64,000 nt of DNA from Amoebophrya sp. A120 (taxonomy: Eukaryota > Sar > Dinophyceae > Syndiniales > Amoebophryaceae), in the NCBI GenBank assembly GCA_905178155.1, contig CAJINV010000001.1:13080635-13144634 (forward strand), given 5' to 3'. The position numbers and the translations under genes are program-made. Of this stretch, positions 21,301 to 30,838 are shown piece by piece (positions within the stretch are counted from its first letter, which is position 1; each line of letters starts with the position of its first letter). The notes beneath the pieces are model-generated. The model made no database searches. It was not told the origin of the DNA and worked only from the letters and a program-made list of their open reading frames with translations.

Positions 21301-22125
21301 GACAACCTTGACCACGCGTCCTAGCAGGGCAGAATCTAGGCGATGGTAGGGGTCTAACCAGTGGCACTGGTGGTTGTACTTCATACCGTTCATTTTCCCG
21401 TACGCCGTGTTGTTTCCTCCCTGGTCACCAGCACCACCTCCAGAGGTGTTGTTTCCGTTCGCGTTTTCCCACTTCTTCACTGCCTGCATCAACCCCGCGA
21501 TCTCGTGCAGGAGCATCCCCAACAGCGCGTCGCCCGTGCGGTCGGGAACAGCGATCTGGTCTGGGAAAACCAGCACCGCTTCCAGCTGCGACACGCCGTC
21601 CGCCAACACGCCGCGAGCCGTGTTCGCCTGCAACCCGCACTTGCTCACCTCCTGCGCGCCGCGGCGCAACCGCCGCACCGCCCCGCGTAGCTCCGAGGTG
21701 TCGTGTTGCTGCTGCGCATTGTTCGCGGCGTTTGTGGAAGTCGACTGCGTGTGCTGCTGCTGGGCGAGTGCGGGACCCAGAACCTGCGGCAGAGGCGGAA
21801 CCGCAGCAAGTGTAGTCGCTCCTTGTCCTGGAGGGAGCACAGCAATCGATCCAGGAGGGACAAAGGTTCCTCCGGCCGCAGGAACTGCTACGGATTGCAA
21901 CGTCGCAGCAAGTTGCCCGGCAGGGCAGAAGGAATGGGAGCCACGACCATCGAAAGACTCCGGGTTCCAGGTGCCTCCTGAGCTACTGCTCCCAAGCGTG
22001 CCCAAACTACCCCCACCGCCTCCCGCGGCGGCGGCGGCAGCGCGCCCCACCGTGTTATTGTTCATCGGATAAAACTCCGGTGCGTAAACGTCAACCTTGT
22101 AAGGGTCGGACAAAAGCGCAACCAT
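18319..22125 (-). CDS. 1,268-aa single-exon protein, helical repeat-like N-terminal half, Cys-rich C-terminal half
   Basis: One uninterrupted frame from ATG (22125, MVALLSDPYK) to stop (18319). It starts with Ala/Gly homopolymer runs, then a helical region around residues 150-600 with Leu/Ala-rich segments (LLGRVVKVVAEMLLHL, LSQLLYATAKLAHSC, VCRVLLPALTAV). This arrangement recalls the degenerate helical repeats of alveolate organellar RNA-binding proteins, but no RAP or OPR motif is clear. Low-complexity Gln, Asn and Gly linkers follow. The C-terminal half has Cys/His clusters (CVLTCSNNTCCGEIHRG, HIDMGSVDPDDCDICALKRQ, CENEDGSCDGHVC) that could bind zinc, and Ser-rich ends. There are no introns or introners, unlike most neighbours. 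The function is unknown. Confidence 0.7.
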   Translation of the reverse strand: MVALLSDPYKVDVYAPEFYPMNNNTVGRAAAAAAGGGGGSLGTLGSSSSGGTWNPESFDGRGSHSFCPAGQLAATLQSVAVPAAGGTFVPPGSIAVLPPGQGATTLAAVPPLPQVLGPALAQQQHTQSTSTNAANNAQQQHDTSELRGAVRRLRRGAQEVSKCGLQANTARGVLADGVSQLEAVLVFPDQIAVPDRTGDALLGMLLHEIAGLMQAVKKWENANGNNTSGGGAGDQGGNNTAYGKMNGMKYNHQCHWLDPYHRLDSALLGRVVKVVAEMLLHLQFVCADAQTLSLRTIAAGLRCCNLARNWCRAEAGVIGDLCNATLCEKMWSMLWLRFCEQIERAAAKQDASSEHLCPFALRDVATIAITLTTAQTQMQSNAAAAAAGAGPASASASRNSVVAAATEEHVATWKALAVLIETGNKPGHWDVAKENINSKDLSQLLYATAKLAHSCPHRLTPATVGNVCRVLLPALTAVHNVQNDGSAPTPQQAGGKHSNKSGKGKGKQHQQQEQQQNNGSILTREDLTMVCNSLLLLLGLGNGTPTSMEEQQIAAGWANLKSTVIRESGQQLIFMALGRSDLRPVDRRLCQKLSTELQQSLQNNYKVVIPPKIAPPVVPGPAAPWTDVNTPIPTPANNMTGFNMKINTMIQHEASGLTNTDATVADAEQQELPSGASSQDLVVNIDNNLFRIPAFALPAFVDTTTPMHQLLNPAPTTLTGKDLAAQAAKEANANGETSKEGTGTMSQDIEKPAANEKHLTVEANEKSRPTPATPRTAHFLDSEMPLECLACETAEEITSAQKGKSRPHRFTNNPGARDTDEILLTATPTQHHGLQTSRRKFKILQTPKVLPGLGPSGGKKMPVRRNSACEPGDCVLTCSNNTCCGEIHRGVTILNDPKHFLKANTDAAGNLKITVNDAGCERKKTRTTSGEKKMKIMPHGNNNKNANNNNSNPTNNASKQVLDPAAAAAAILASDVDLLRQRSKNRDSVSLMSNYSAPTVNLNPVLGQPDQEDDGVPGSSSSALDNTLSSDEAVWCRTRTNSLATDNGRSATPQMRERHEHCLRVKNTFVHIDMGSVDPDDCDICALKRQRATSCLLDELQVARIMESFRWCENEDGSCDGHVCTDGFPRLETTNSTTETKVVQGVDEPRQSEDEEEYLSSSTKNKTQSAGAERIFVLDPADAALQRITRTATSSSTDGTRDTVASKAKVTSAQKDGVNADTSTSVPAAPAVVVPSAAALPRSSSCSAASSSPASCSVQVDGKQLLVQ

Positions 22126-23052
22126 TTTTAAGGGTTGCGAAGAGAGTTAGAAAATTAGGGTTGTTTTTTACTTTTTTAGAAAATTAGGCTATATACTTTT
22201 TGCAACCATAAACCACTCATACATCTTTACTTGCTTCGTAGTCTTGCATCAACGTCAACCAACTTCTGCGCTTGCGCAACATAGAATGCATAAAGTCTAA
22301 AATGTTCCCTGCGTTGTGGTCTCATGATTATGTCAACTCCTATCTTCTTCTTCGCACCTCCAGCAATACACAAGAGCCACTCGCTTATATCGTTTTTTTT
22401 TTTACGTTTTAGAACAAGAAATCGAATGTAGATATGGTGTTGAAAAAGCCACTCAAATTGGGTTTAAGTTGATGACTACGGGTAGTTAGAGTTAAGTTAT
22501 CGCTTTTGAACCACTACAGAAACAAGCAATGTGCTTGTTCTTCTAATCGTACTCCTGTTTTTTTTTTGTGTCTGATGTCCGGCATGAAATTGAATGACAA
22601 TGAAGGTTGGAGGAAGTTGTTGCGGGCGCGCACAAACTAACTACATCTTACTGAAGTTTTATGATTTCTGATTCTGCTTCAGTTGAATGCATCATTCGTC
22701 CGATCACAATGAATCCCTCTGCTGGCTGCGACACCATTCACGTCTCGTGCTAGGGGGGCAGAAAGGAACGGTAAATTTAGGTTCATCAAGGAACGTCTCG
22801 GATTTACATTGAGCCGCTCGGTAAGCGACAGGCACCAGAGAAGCTGATCCTTCAAGGGCTGAAATTTGTCTTCAACAACTTCATCTCAATTATCTCGTAC
22901 TCATATCAACGTCAGGTTCATTTTGATTTTCTCGACACGTCTTTGGTCTCAAACTCAATTTCGAGGATCGTTTTCAAATTTCTTTTCATAATTGGGATTT
23001 CTCGTGCGGGCACCATGATCGCGGACAATTGATTGAGTTGTATCATTCACAT
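22126..23052. other. Upstream region of the 1,268-aa gene; no gene seen
   Basis: AT-rich, with poly-T runs (near 22396 and 22559). It should contain the promoter of the 1,268-aa gene. No credible open frame is present. Confidence 0.45.
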
Positions 23053-23388
23053 TCAGTTTTTGCTTGTCTCAGTTGATTTTCTGGTGGGTGATTTTTGTTC
23101 TTCGGCAACTACATCACACGAGTTCACAAGCACGACCGATAGCACAAAAGCAACGGCCACGAGGTTCCTTCTTCTTACGAGCTCGCGCTCCTGTAACACT
23201 GAAAAATCTGTAAAGCGCAGCCTGTTGCTGTTCTGTGTCTTTGGCGCACAGCTTGCTCTCGATTGCTTATCTCCTGGTGCTTCAGGAGCGTCCTGTTGCT
23301 CATCTGCGTCTGCGATCGCAGAATTTCTTTCATTCAGCACTTTGAAGATTTTATTGCGGTCTCTGAGTCGATTTTTTGTCTCCACCAT
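23053..23388 (-). CDS. Possible small single-pass membrane protein, about 112 aa
   Basis: The frame runs from an ATG at 23388 (MVETKNRLRD) to a stop at 23053. The first part is charged and predicted helical (NRLRDRNKIFKVLNERN), the middle is Ala/Asp/Gln-rich, and near the C-terminus a hydrophobic segment (NLVAVAFVLSVVLV) precedes a polar Lys/Thr tail. It follows the parvulin gene by 64 bp on the same strand. No family is recognisable and it could be a chance frame or 3' UTR. Confidence 0.3.
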   Translation of the reverse strand: MVETKNRLRDRNKIFKVLNERNSAIADADEQQDAPEAPGDKQSRASCAPKTQNSNRLRFTDFSVLQERELVRRRNLVAVAFVLSVVLVNSCDVVAEEQKSPTRKSTETSKN

Positions 23389-23452
23389 TCGATGCAAGGC
23401 CTCAACATACAGGGAATAGAAGAATCAGTGTCGGACTGCTCGTTGGTTCTTT

Positions 23453-26400
23453 TTAGGCAATGCGCAAGATCAAATGAGACCCCGAATCAGAGTCCACTAT
23501 TCCACTCATCTGTCCCACTTGCAGCGAGAACGACGCGTCCTCGAACGGTTTCTGCATCTGCCCCGGCCCGAAAAAACCCAAATCACCTCCCTGTGCGCAA
23601 GATCCTGTGGTGGTTGTTGGTTGGGAATAATGGGAATGTTCATCGTGTGCTTACTTTGATATTGATGCTTGGCACTGACTGCGCTGTAGAAGTACAGCGC
23701 GAGTACTACTACAGTCAGAATTATTATCCAGTTCCGTAAAATTAAATTTTTAGTACCCACGAACAAAATAAGCTGGACTAATTAATGGAAAAAAGTAAAA
23801 ATTACTTACCGCAGTCCGATCTGTCCTGAGCTCCTTTGGCAAAAGCATCCACAAGAGCTTGTCCTTCGAGACCCTGTATACGATTGATATTGCAAACTAA
23901 TAGAAGGAGAAACGAAACCGAAACTGTTGGACTTTGAACACACCTGCCACACTGAGTGGCCAAAGCTTCTACCTTCGAGAGGTCTCTAACACGTTCAAGC
24001 ACTTCAATCTCTCAGCAGACAGGGCGAAAGCCTCTGACTGCGTTGCATCCTGTGAAGATTCATCAATCAAGGTTCATCATAGACATCACTCCACTCATCA
24101 CAGGCTCTGAGGCTCCAGATCTCTAGTCATTCTGGGACCTACTTCCCAATCTGTATGGGTGCGATTTTATCAGGGACGGAGGTCCCTGGTAAAGTTTTTA
24201 TCAGGGTCGCCGGTCCTTGATAAAGTTTTGATCAAGAGAGCCTGATTTGCTCAAACTCTTCATCGTTTGCATTTGGAGAACAGGCATTTCGGGATCTCAT
24301 AGAAGCTTCAGTCTTGCGTGGAGGTAGGGTTTAGATCACATGACCAACGCCCCTCCTCAATCGATGCAGTCTGTAGCCCCTAAGAGTCCTACTCTACCTT
24401 GTTCCTAAATAGATATAAAGTTGCATAAATTCCCCTTCTCGGGTCAAAATCCAAAGTCTACAGCGTACAACACTAAAGCTACTCCACTATCATCGCAGAA
24501 ACTAGTATAAAAAGAAGCATCAAAATCATCCTCATCATCCGACTGGGCGCCAGGATGTGAAGAGTCGCAGGAGATGACTGGACTGTCTACGCGATGCAAA
24601 AGCAGCTTGCGCAGTGGCGCTGAGCATTCCAGCTTCGTAAGTCCATCCGCCTTCATCAAATGCGTCGGGCAGAAGACTACACGACTGGCAGCATCTCGCG
24701 CACGCAAATAGCGAAGAGCGTAATGCCGTGACTTCGGTTTTGTGTCTGTGCTTTTGGCTGTAGGTAGCGACTGCGGATTGGTTGCCCACCCACAAGATGG
24801 CATCATCCAGGGACGGAGATAAGCCGCGCTGCGAGCGTTTCCACCATTCTGGTAGGGAGAGGAGCGAAGAAATCAGCGAAGTCGTTCTGCTCACTGAGCG
24901 CAATAGTGTCAGAAGCCGCGATATACTCGCTTTCCGCCGTCGAATACGCACGCACAGTCTGCCGATTACTGCGCCAGCAGATCGGGAAACCGCGGCAGTA
25001 CATAATCGAACCGGTGGTAGAACGCATCGTCTTCAAACAATTCGCGAAACCAGCATCAGAGAACAGGCTCAGACGTGGCACGTCCCTGCCCTCCGGCACT
25101 AACTTCTGACAAATCTCAACGAACGTCTCTTCTTCCTCTGGACTGTACGACAGTCCCACTTCCTTCGTTGTCAGGAGGAACTTTATCACTTTCCTGCAGG
25201 CGTAGGCGATCCTTTTCGTGGCGGGTTTGCTCACATAGCGAGCTAGAGTAGAAGCCGGCACACAAATGTCAGGGCGCGCAGTGGTCGCGATCCATTGCAG
25301 CGCACCAACTACGGATCTGAGAGGATAATCCTTCAGCTCTTCAAGATCTTCTTCCGTCGGAGCTGACTCGTCAAAATTCGGAGAGCGTGCCGGCTTGCCA
25401 AGCGTGGCAGCGAACTTCTTAGCAATTTTCTCTATATACTCCTCCATGGTCACACGCACTGACTTGCGCTCCCTAGAGTAGTACACAATCGCCCCAAGGA
25501 AGTCGAACTTTTGCCACTCGATACCATTGGAATCGGTAAAGAGCTCGACAGCTATCTCACGCCCGGGGACGCGCGACAGAGTCTTTTGCAATTCGGCACG
25601 AAGTTCAGCAAGATCAGGTCCTGCGGTCAAGTTGTCGCCGACATAGACAGCAAGCTTGAGAAATCTTCCTGGGTGCGATAAACTTGGCTTTCTCCACAAA
25701 CCAGGCGCAGAAGGACAGGGCTCCCAACCTAACTCGGCCAAGATGCTCTCACACTTCTTGAACCAGGCTCGCGGTGCGTCCTTTAGCCCGTAAAGCGCTT
25801 TGCGTAGCTTCACGACTGCCGTCCTGTGCTTTGCTGCCCAGATGGGTGGCAAACGGCAATAGACGTCGCGATCTAGCAAGGCACTAAGGAACGCGCTATC
25901 GAGATCATGCGGGATGACGTGATCACCGTCTGCGGCTGCAGATACCAGTAGCAAGCGATTAGCTGCATGCGAGACAACTGGCGCGAAGGTGTCAACGTCA
26001 CCCGATCGATCAAGATTGCCAAGTGCACAGGCTCGAGCTTTATACGTCCCGTCGCGCTTAGCGGTCAGTATGATAGCGATTGGAAGCACTTGCTTCGCGG
26101 TAGCTAGCTCCTCGTCAGAGGCTGGCTTCCACGTCTCATATGCTAGCAGACGAGCTTCCTCCTTGTCAGTCACCTTCTGCCACTTAGCTGCAAGCTCAGG
26201 GTCAGGCAATTTGGCAGCCTTCTCAGCGGAAAGATAAGCTTCCCAGGAGTCAGCATTCTTTCGTCAACATCGCTATGGCCTCGACGATCTCCTCACCATC
26301 ATCAAGCATGCCAATAGCGTTCCAATTCGCTGCGGCAGACGCCTCTGCGTTCTTCTTCAACTTCTCGAGCTGTGCTTTTGTGCGCCGAGAGCGTTTCTTC

Positions 26401-29400
26401 TTATCCTTGGCCCCTTTTGGGCGCCCGCGGCCCGGCTTGGAGATGCGGCTGCCAGCCACAACCCTCGCCGGTGCGTGACGCACCCTAGCAGGACTAGAAG
26501 ACGCTTCTCGAGCTTGCTCCCCTCCTCCACTGTTGCTCGCTGCGAGGTTCCCCTCCTCAGCTTGCGACAGTATAGGAGCTTCCGGGGACTATGCTGGACC
26601 TCCTTCCTCTCTGTCCAGTGTCTCCACTTGAAGTTCTAAGCCGGCGGTCGATTCCTCCGCGTGCCCCGCCCCATGAACCTCCAGGCGATGAGCCGAACTA
26701 GATTGCGAGTCTAGCCGTCCAAGCGCGGGTGGAACCGGTTGCGATGCGCCGCTTTGGAGATCTTCCAGGTAGTCCATCTGGACGAAGACTCCCTTCGAAC
26801 TGGGTAGGAGCCAGTCGATGTTCTTGGCGAGTATATCCTCCCGAAACTTGACATCGCGAGGAGAATACTCGGCCCACCGATGCCCGTCTCTTGTCCGATC
26901 GTCTTGAACGAAGGTGCCCACGAGCCAGCCCGAAGACTTAGGACAAAGCCCGAGAAACACACCTCGACGAAGGGGCGGACTGAGCTTGGGACCTCCTTGT
27001 CTTTCTCTGTCCGTCTTGATTTGTTCACGAAAGTAAACAAGACAACCAAAACGCCCGAGCAGGCCAATGCCTTGCCTCGCACTGTTCCTACCTGTCCTCT
27101 TCTCAAGGATCTCTATCGGAGTCTCTCCGTCATGCTCTGGCATCTTTGCATATTTATGCGGCAGCCGGTCCCAACAATCACCGCTGTAGCCTATGGCATA
27201 TGACCACAGACGGCGATCGACGTGAACCAACAGTGTACGGCAGGAGCCGAACAGCGTCCGCATAAAACGCTCGCAAGTTCCGTTTTGCTCTGGATTGTGA
27301 GGAACAGTTGGAGCGTCACAGATCTGCAGCGATTGCATGACCTTGGTCATGTGCTCACTGCCCAGAACTGGCTCGCTGTCCCGTCTCAGGAACCAAGCGA
27401 CCTTGTCACCCAAGGACAATGACCAGCCTGCGCGAATGCCTTTGATAATGTCTTCCAACTCCTCCACGCAGTCGCTCTTGTACAGAAGAGGCCTGACAAA
27501 ACACTTCTTGATGGCGTCACAGATACCAACAAGGACACAAGTGTGCTTCATGATAGACATGGGCTTCACACCGACACCGAAGTCAAACGCTAATCGTTTT
27601 AGTGGCTGAGGTTTATAATTCTCAACGCTCCGCACTTTCGCATGTGGATTCCTCTGCCCTTTAGTTCTATCGCACTCGGGACAACTGACGTCGAGCCCGT
27701 CCACATGGAAATGTCCAAGACGTCTGCGTAGCTCTAACTTAGTCAAGTAACAACTACTAGTAGATACCTCGGCGACAGAAGTACAGACAAAACCGTCCGC
27801 AGCATCTGCCTCCTGCAGGTCGAACAAGTTGCAACCAAGGACGGGAAGGCACATTCTGGGATGATTCTTTATGTCCAACACGCGGCCGGCACCAGTGTGA
27901 GCAATGGTTCCGCCGGTGCTGTGAAAGGTAAGCCCCCATCCTACTTGTGACGTGTTGCCTTCACCGAGCCAAGGCAAAATCCTATCAATATCCTTTGGCA
28001 GATCTTTGAAATAAACACCATGTCGCAGGTTTAATTGGTTGGGTTGCAATTCTCCTATAAATCCATCCCGTGCGCCAGCTGTTCCGTTGATGGTACAGCG
28101 TCGGCCCGTGATGTTCTTAAAATCATCAGCGTGCTTTGATAAGTATCTATTTGCACAGCTGTCCACTAGGTTTGCCTGCTTTGCACCTAGGTAACTGGCT
28201 GCACAATAATCAACAACAGACAACATAGTAGCAGCAGAGTTAGCCGAATCTACGAAACTCTTGCAATGCACTTCATCCTCCTCAAAATTCAAACAACATC
28301 TTCCCCGTTCCGGATCTTGGTCATCGTCTCCTCAGCTCGTTCCGGGCTTGCCGGATCCCGATCCAGCGCTAGCTTCATGCCAGACCCAGGCACCGCCCCA
28401 GTCCTGGTAGACCGTAGGTTCACCGCAACCGGTGCACGCGTTGCCCCCTCCTTTGCCTTTGCCTTTGGGTTTCCCACCCGTAGACGCAGCAGCGGTAGGA
28501 CACTCCCACGCACGCGTAGTGACCATAGTCATAGCATTTGTAGCACTGGGCGTTCTTCTTGTAATCCTTGAACTTCTTGTCCTTCTTGCCCTTCCCCTTC
28601 TTGCGGGTAGAAGGATCACCACCCTGGCTTGCGTGGACTTCGGCGGTAACTTTCTTTTTCAGTTTAGCCCTGAACCGCTTGAGAGCAGTCTGAGACATGA
28701 AAGCTTTACCGTCCTCATCGTTACCACTAGCCTGGGGGCGTTTCTTGGAAGCGGCTCCCCCGGTCGTGTCCTGGTCGTAGTCAACCGTCGGAAACGCCTT
28801 GCCGAAGCTGGAGCTCTCCACCTTGTACTCACCGTCCTTGATCATGGCCTGCAGACGGGTCGCCAACTTGTCACCCATCTGCTGCGTCGTCAGCTGGGCA
28901 CCGTCCTCGACCATGCGCGCGATCGTGTCCTTGAAACCCTTGGAAAACATCTTGGGCAGGTAGTCTAAGATGTTCCGGACGGACCTGTCGATCTTCAGGA
29001 GCACGGGCTAGGTCGGGCGGAAACACCGCAGGGGACTGGTCCATGACGCGCTTGGCCTTGGCGAGAAAGGAAGGCGGGCCCTGAGGTTGGTCGCGGTCAT
29101 CGAACTTCATCGACTCGAGACAAGCAGCACGGATTTTCTGCTGGGTCCTGTTCTGCTGGTTGTAATGACCTTCATCACGCAGCTCCAAACACAACTCTCC
29201 AGCATTCAGAGCGTTGTATGTAATTCGGGCGAGCGTGCAGCCAGGTCTTACCAGAACCAGTCAAGGACTTCAGCATCGCGGCTTTCAGGTTGCGCCATTT
29301 CTGAGCAACCGTCTCAGCCTGCTGACCGACTCCTCCGGGGAGACCGGGCTGACCGAGATGGACGACGACGCTGGCTGCCGAAGTAAACGCCTAGTCCGAG

Positions 29401-30250
29401 GCGCTCGACCTCCTCACGGACAGAGCGATCCCATTCGATCCAGCCAGTCGCATCCGGCAGCTTCGCAGTGATCTCTGCGGATACCGCAGTCATCTTGTTT
29501 TCTTAATGAATCTACTGCCACTAGTGTAAAGTAGCACAGATTGGCGTCTAAGTCGCAGCGCAGTGCTGGACTTTGAACACACCTGCCACACTGAGTGACC
29601 AAAGCTTCTACCTTCGAGAGGTCTCCAACACGTTCAAACACTTCAATCTCTCAGCAGACAGGGCGAAAGCCTCTGACTGCGTTGCATCCTGTGAAGATTC
29701 ATCAATCAAGGTTCACCATAGACATCATTCCACTCATCACAGGCTCTGAGGCTCCAGATCTCTAGTCATTCTGGGACCTACTTCCCACTCTGTATGGGTG
29801 CAATTTTATCAGGGACGGAGGTCCCTGGTAAAGTTTTTATCAGGGTCGCCGGTCCTTGATAAAGTTTTGATCAAGAGAGCCTGATTTGCTCAAATTCTTC
29901 ATCGTTTGCATTTGGAGAACAGGCGCTTCGGGATCTCATAGAAGCTTCGGTCTTGCGTGGAGGTAGGGTTTAGATCACATGACCAACAGAAACAGTTTTT
30001 TTCTATTTTTTTCATTCGATTCTGAAAAATAAACGCGTGCCGCCTCCCACCACAAATCGTCCTCTTCTGCTTCTAACGTCAAAATAAAAAAAAACCCGAG
30101 TACCTTGAATTTGTCTTCCCAGATTTTCAGTTCGGCATGCGCCTGGTCCTTTGTCACATTGGCAGTGGATTGCCCCGTCCGCCGCGACACCGGATTCCGG
30201 CTTCCCTCATGCTTGCACAACAAGTGCAGACATCTAACCTGTTCGCCCAT
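23453..30250 (-). CDS. Pin1-type parvulin peptidyl-prolyl cis-trans isomerase, 120 aa
   Basis: Three exons: 30250-30104, 23873-23810 and 23604-23453. Both introns are GT-AG with matching phase, total 363 bases. The protein is a complete parvulin domain without a WW domain. It reads [16 protein letters not shown] at the start, [19 protein letters not shown] in the middle, and [17 protein letters not shown] then [10 protein letters not shown] at the end. Residues equivalent to the human PIN1 active site are present: His9 (H59), Lys13 (K63), Cys70 (C113), Ser111 (S154) and His114 (H157). The phosphate-binding pair appears as Arg18-Asn19, so specificity for phospho-Ser/Thr-Pro may be altered or relaxed. 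Intron 1 is 6.2 kb because it contains the complete Ty1/copia element at 23925-29988, inserted in the same orientation. The enzyme isomerises X-Pro peptide bonds. Confidence 0.85.
23925..24349 (-). repeat. 3' LTR of the copia element
   Basis: 425 bp, nearly identical to 29564-29988, with scattered substitutions. The inner end reads ccaacg instead of ccaaca. Confidence 0.93.
24444..29493 (-). pseudogene. Copia gag-pol, frameshifted
   Basis: It starts at an ATG at 29493 ([12 protein letters not shown]) soon after the 5' LTR. Gag spans about 29493-28420 in two frames and includes a CYKC..GHYAC zinc-knuckle remnant near 28540. Protease is near 28165 (LVDSCANRY, in place of D-[ST]-G). Integrase follows with an HHCC-like region (RLGHFH...CPEC), DFGVG and RRDSEP for the acidic residues, and [10 protein letters not shown] for the Glu. 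Reverse transcriptase (26209-24803) keeps DLDSAFL and [13 protein letters not shown], but the catalytic YVDD box reads YVGD, losing the first Asp. RNase H has FSDAGFAN and STAESEY. Frame breaks occur near 28900, 28400, 26550, 26230 and 24800. The altered YVDD box and the frame breaks point to an inactive copy. Confidence 0.9.
29564..29988 (-). repeat. 5' LTR of the copia element
   Basis: 425 bp, starts (on +) tgctggacttt and ends gaccaaca. It is followed by the target duplication gaaac. Confidence 0.93.
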
Positions 30251-30838
30251 GATGACAGCGGAGTAGAAAGAGTCGAATACAAGACACTAGAAAAAAGATC
30301 CACACGACAAGCTTCTTTTTAAGAATTGCTAGCGGTACTATTTAGTGGGGTAGCGCAACACTCGTCCGTTGGTTGAAGATATTGTCGTGTATGTACAGAG
30401 CTGTCGTCGAATCATACCAGGAATGTAGTATATTTACGTCGGGGTCATCAACACACCGACCTACAGGCACAAAAGTAGGGCAAAAAAAAGCGGATCGCGG
30501 GATTCTGACTCTCGAGAAATAAACATCTGATCCTGATTCATCGTGGAAGCACTTTCTTTTGTTCCAAGATGAAGAAGAACCTGAAGCACTGCACTAACGA
30601 AGAGAACGAAGTCAGATCATGATCTAGATCTGCAGCTTGATCTTCGGCAGGGACGGTTTTTTTCTTCAAGTTATTTTTCGCTATTCTCGCTTTTCCATTT
30701 CATGTCCAAGAACATCTGCTCGCGAGCTCCTTCAGTGGATGGCGGCACTCCGCGATTATGCTCATAATTTGGACGCGTATCGTCATGCCTATGCGTCGTC
30801 CTCATTTTCTGCTGTCTATTTTGATGTTGCGCCAACAG
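30251..30838. other. Intergenic region upstream of the parvulin gene
   Basis: About 590 bp between the parvulin start and the 3' end of the VHS gene, both on -. No supported gene. It should contain the parvulin promoter. Confidence 0.45.

Larger units (their letters stand above)
23925..29988 (-). mobile_element. Ty1/copia LTR retrotransposon, 6,064 bp, inside intron 1 of the parvulin gene
   Basis: Two long terminal repeats of 425 bp bound the element. LTR ends are TGTTGG and CCAACA, and the outer flanks are an exact 5-bp duplication gaaac (23920-23924 and 29989-29993). Coding order on the - strand is gag, protease, integrase, reverse transcriptase, RNase H, the copia order. A purine-rich tract (gaggagggg on -) lies directly inside the left LTR, as expected for the polypurine tract before the 3' LTR. 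Reading frames are broken at several points, so this copy is probably not autonomous. Confidence 0.95.

Noticed and set aside
19145-22072. Several long + strand frames opposite the 1,268-aa gene
   Set aside because: They arise from GC-rich codon bias of the - strand gene and carry no domain.
23506-23766. Open frame with a signal or TM segment ([17 protein letters not shown]) that looked like a SNARE-type tail anchor
   Set aside because: It spans intron 2 and part of exon 3 of the parvulin gene. The parvulin frame ([12 protein letters not shown]...) with GT-AG phases explains the region much better.
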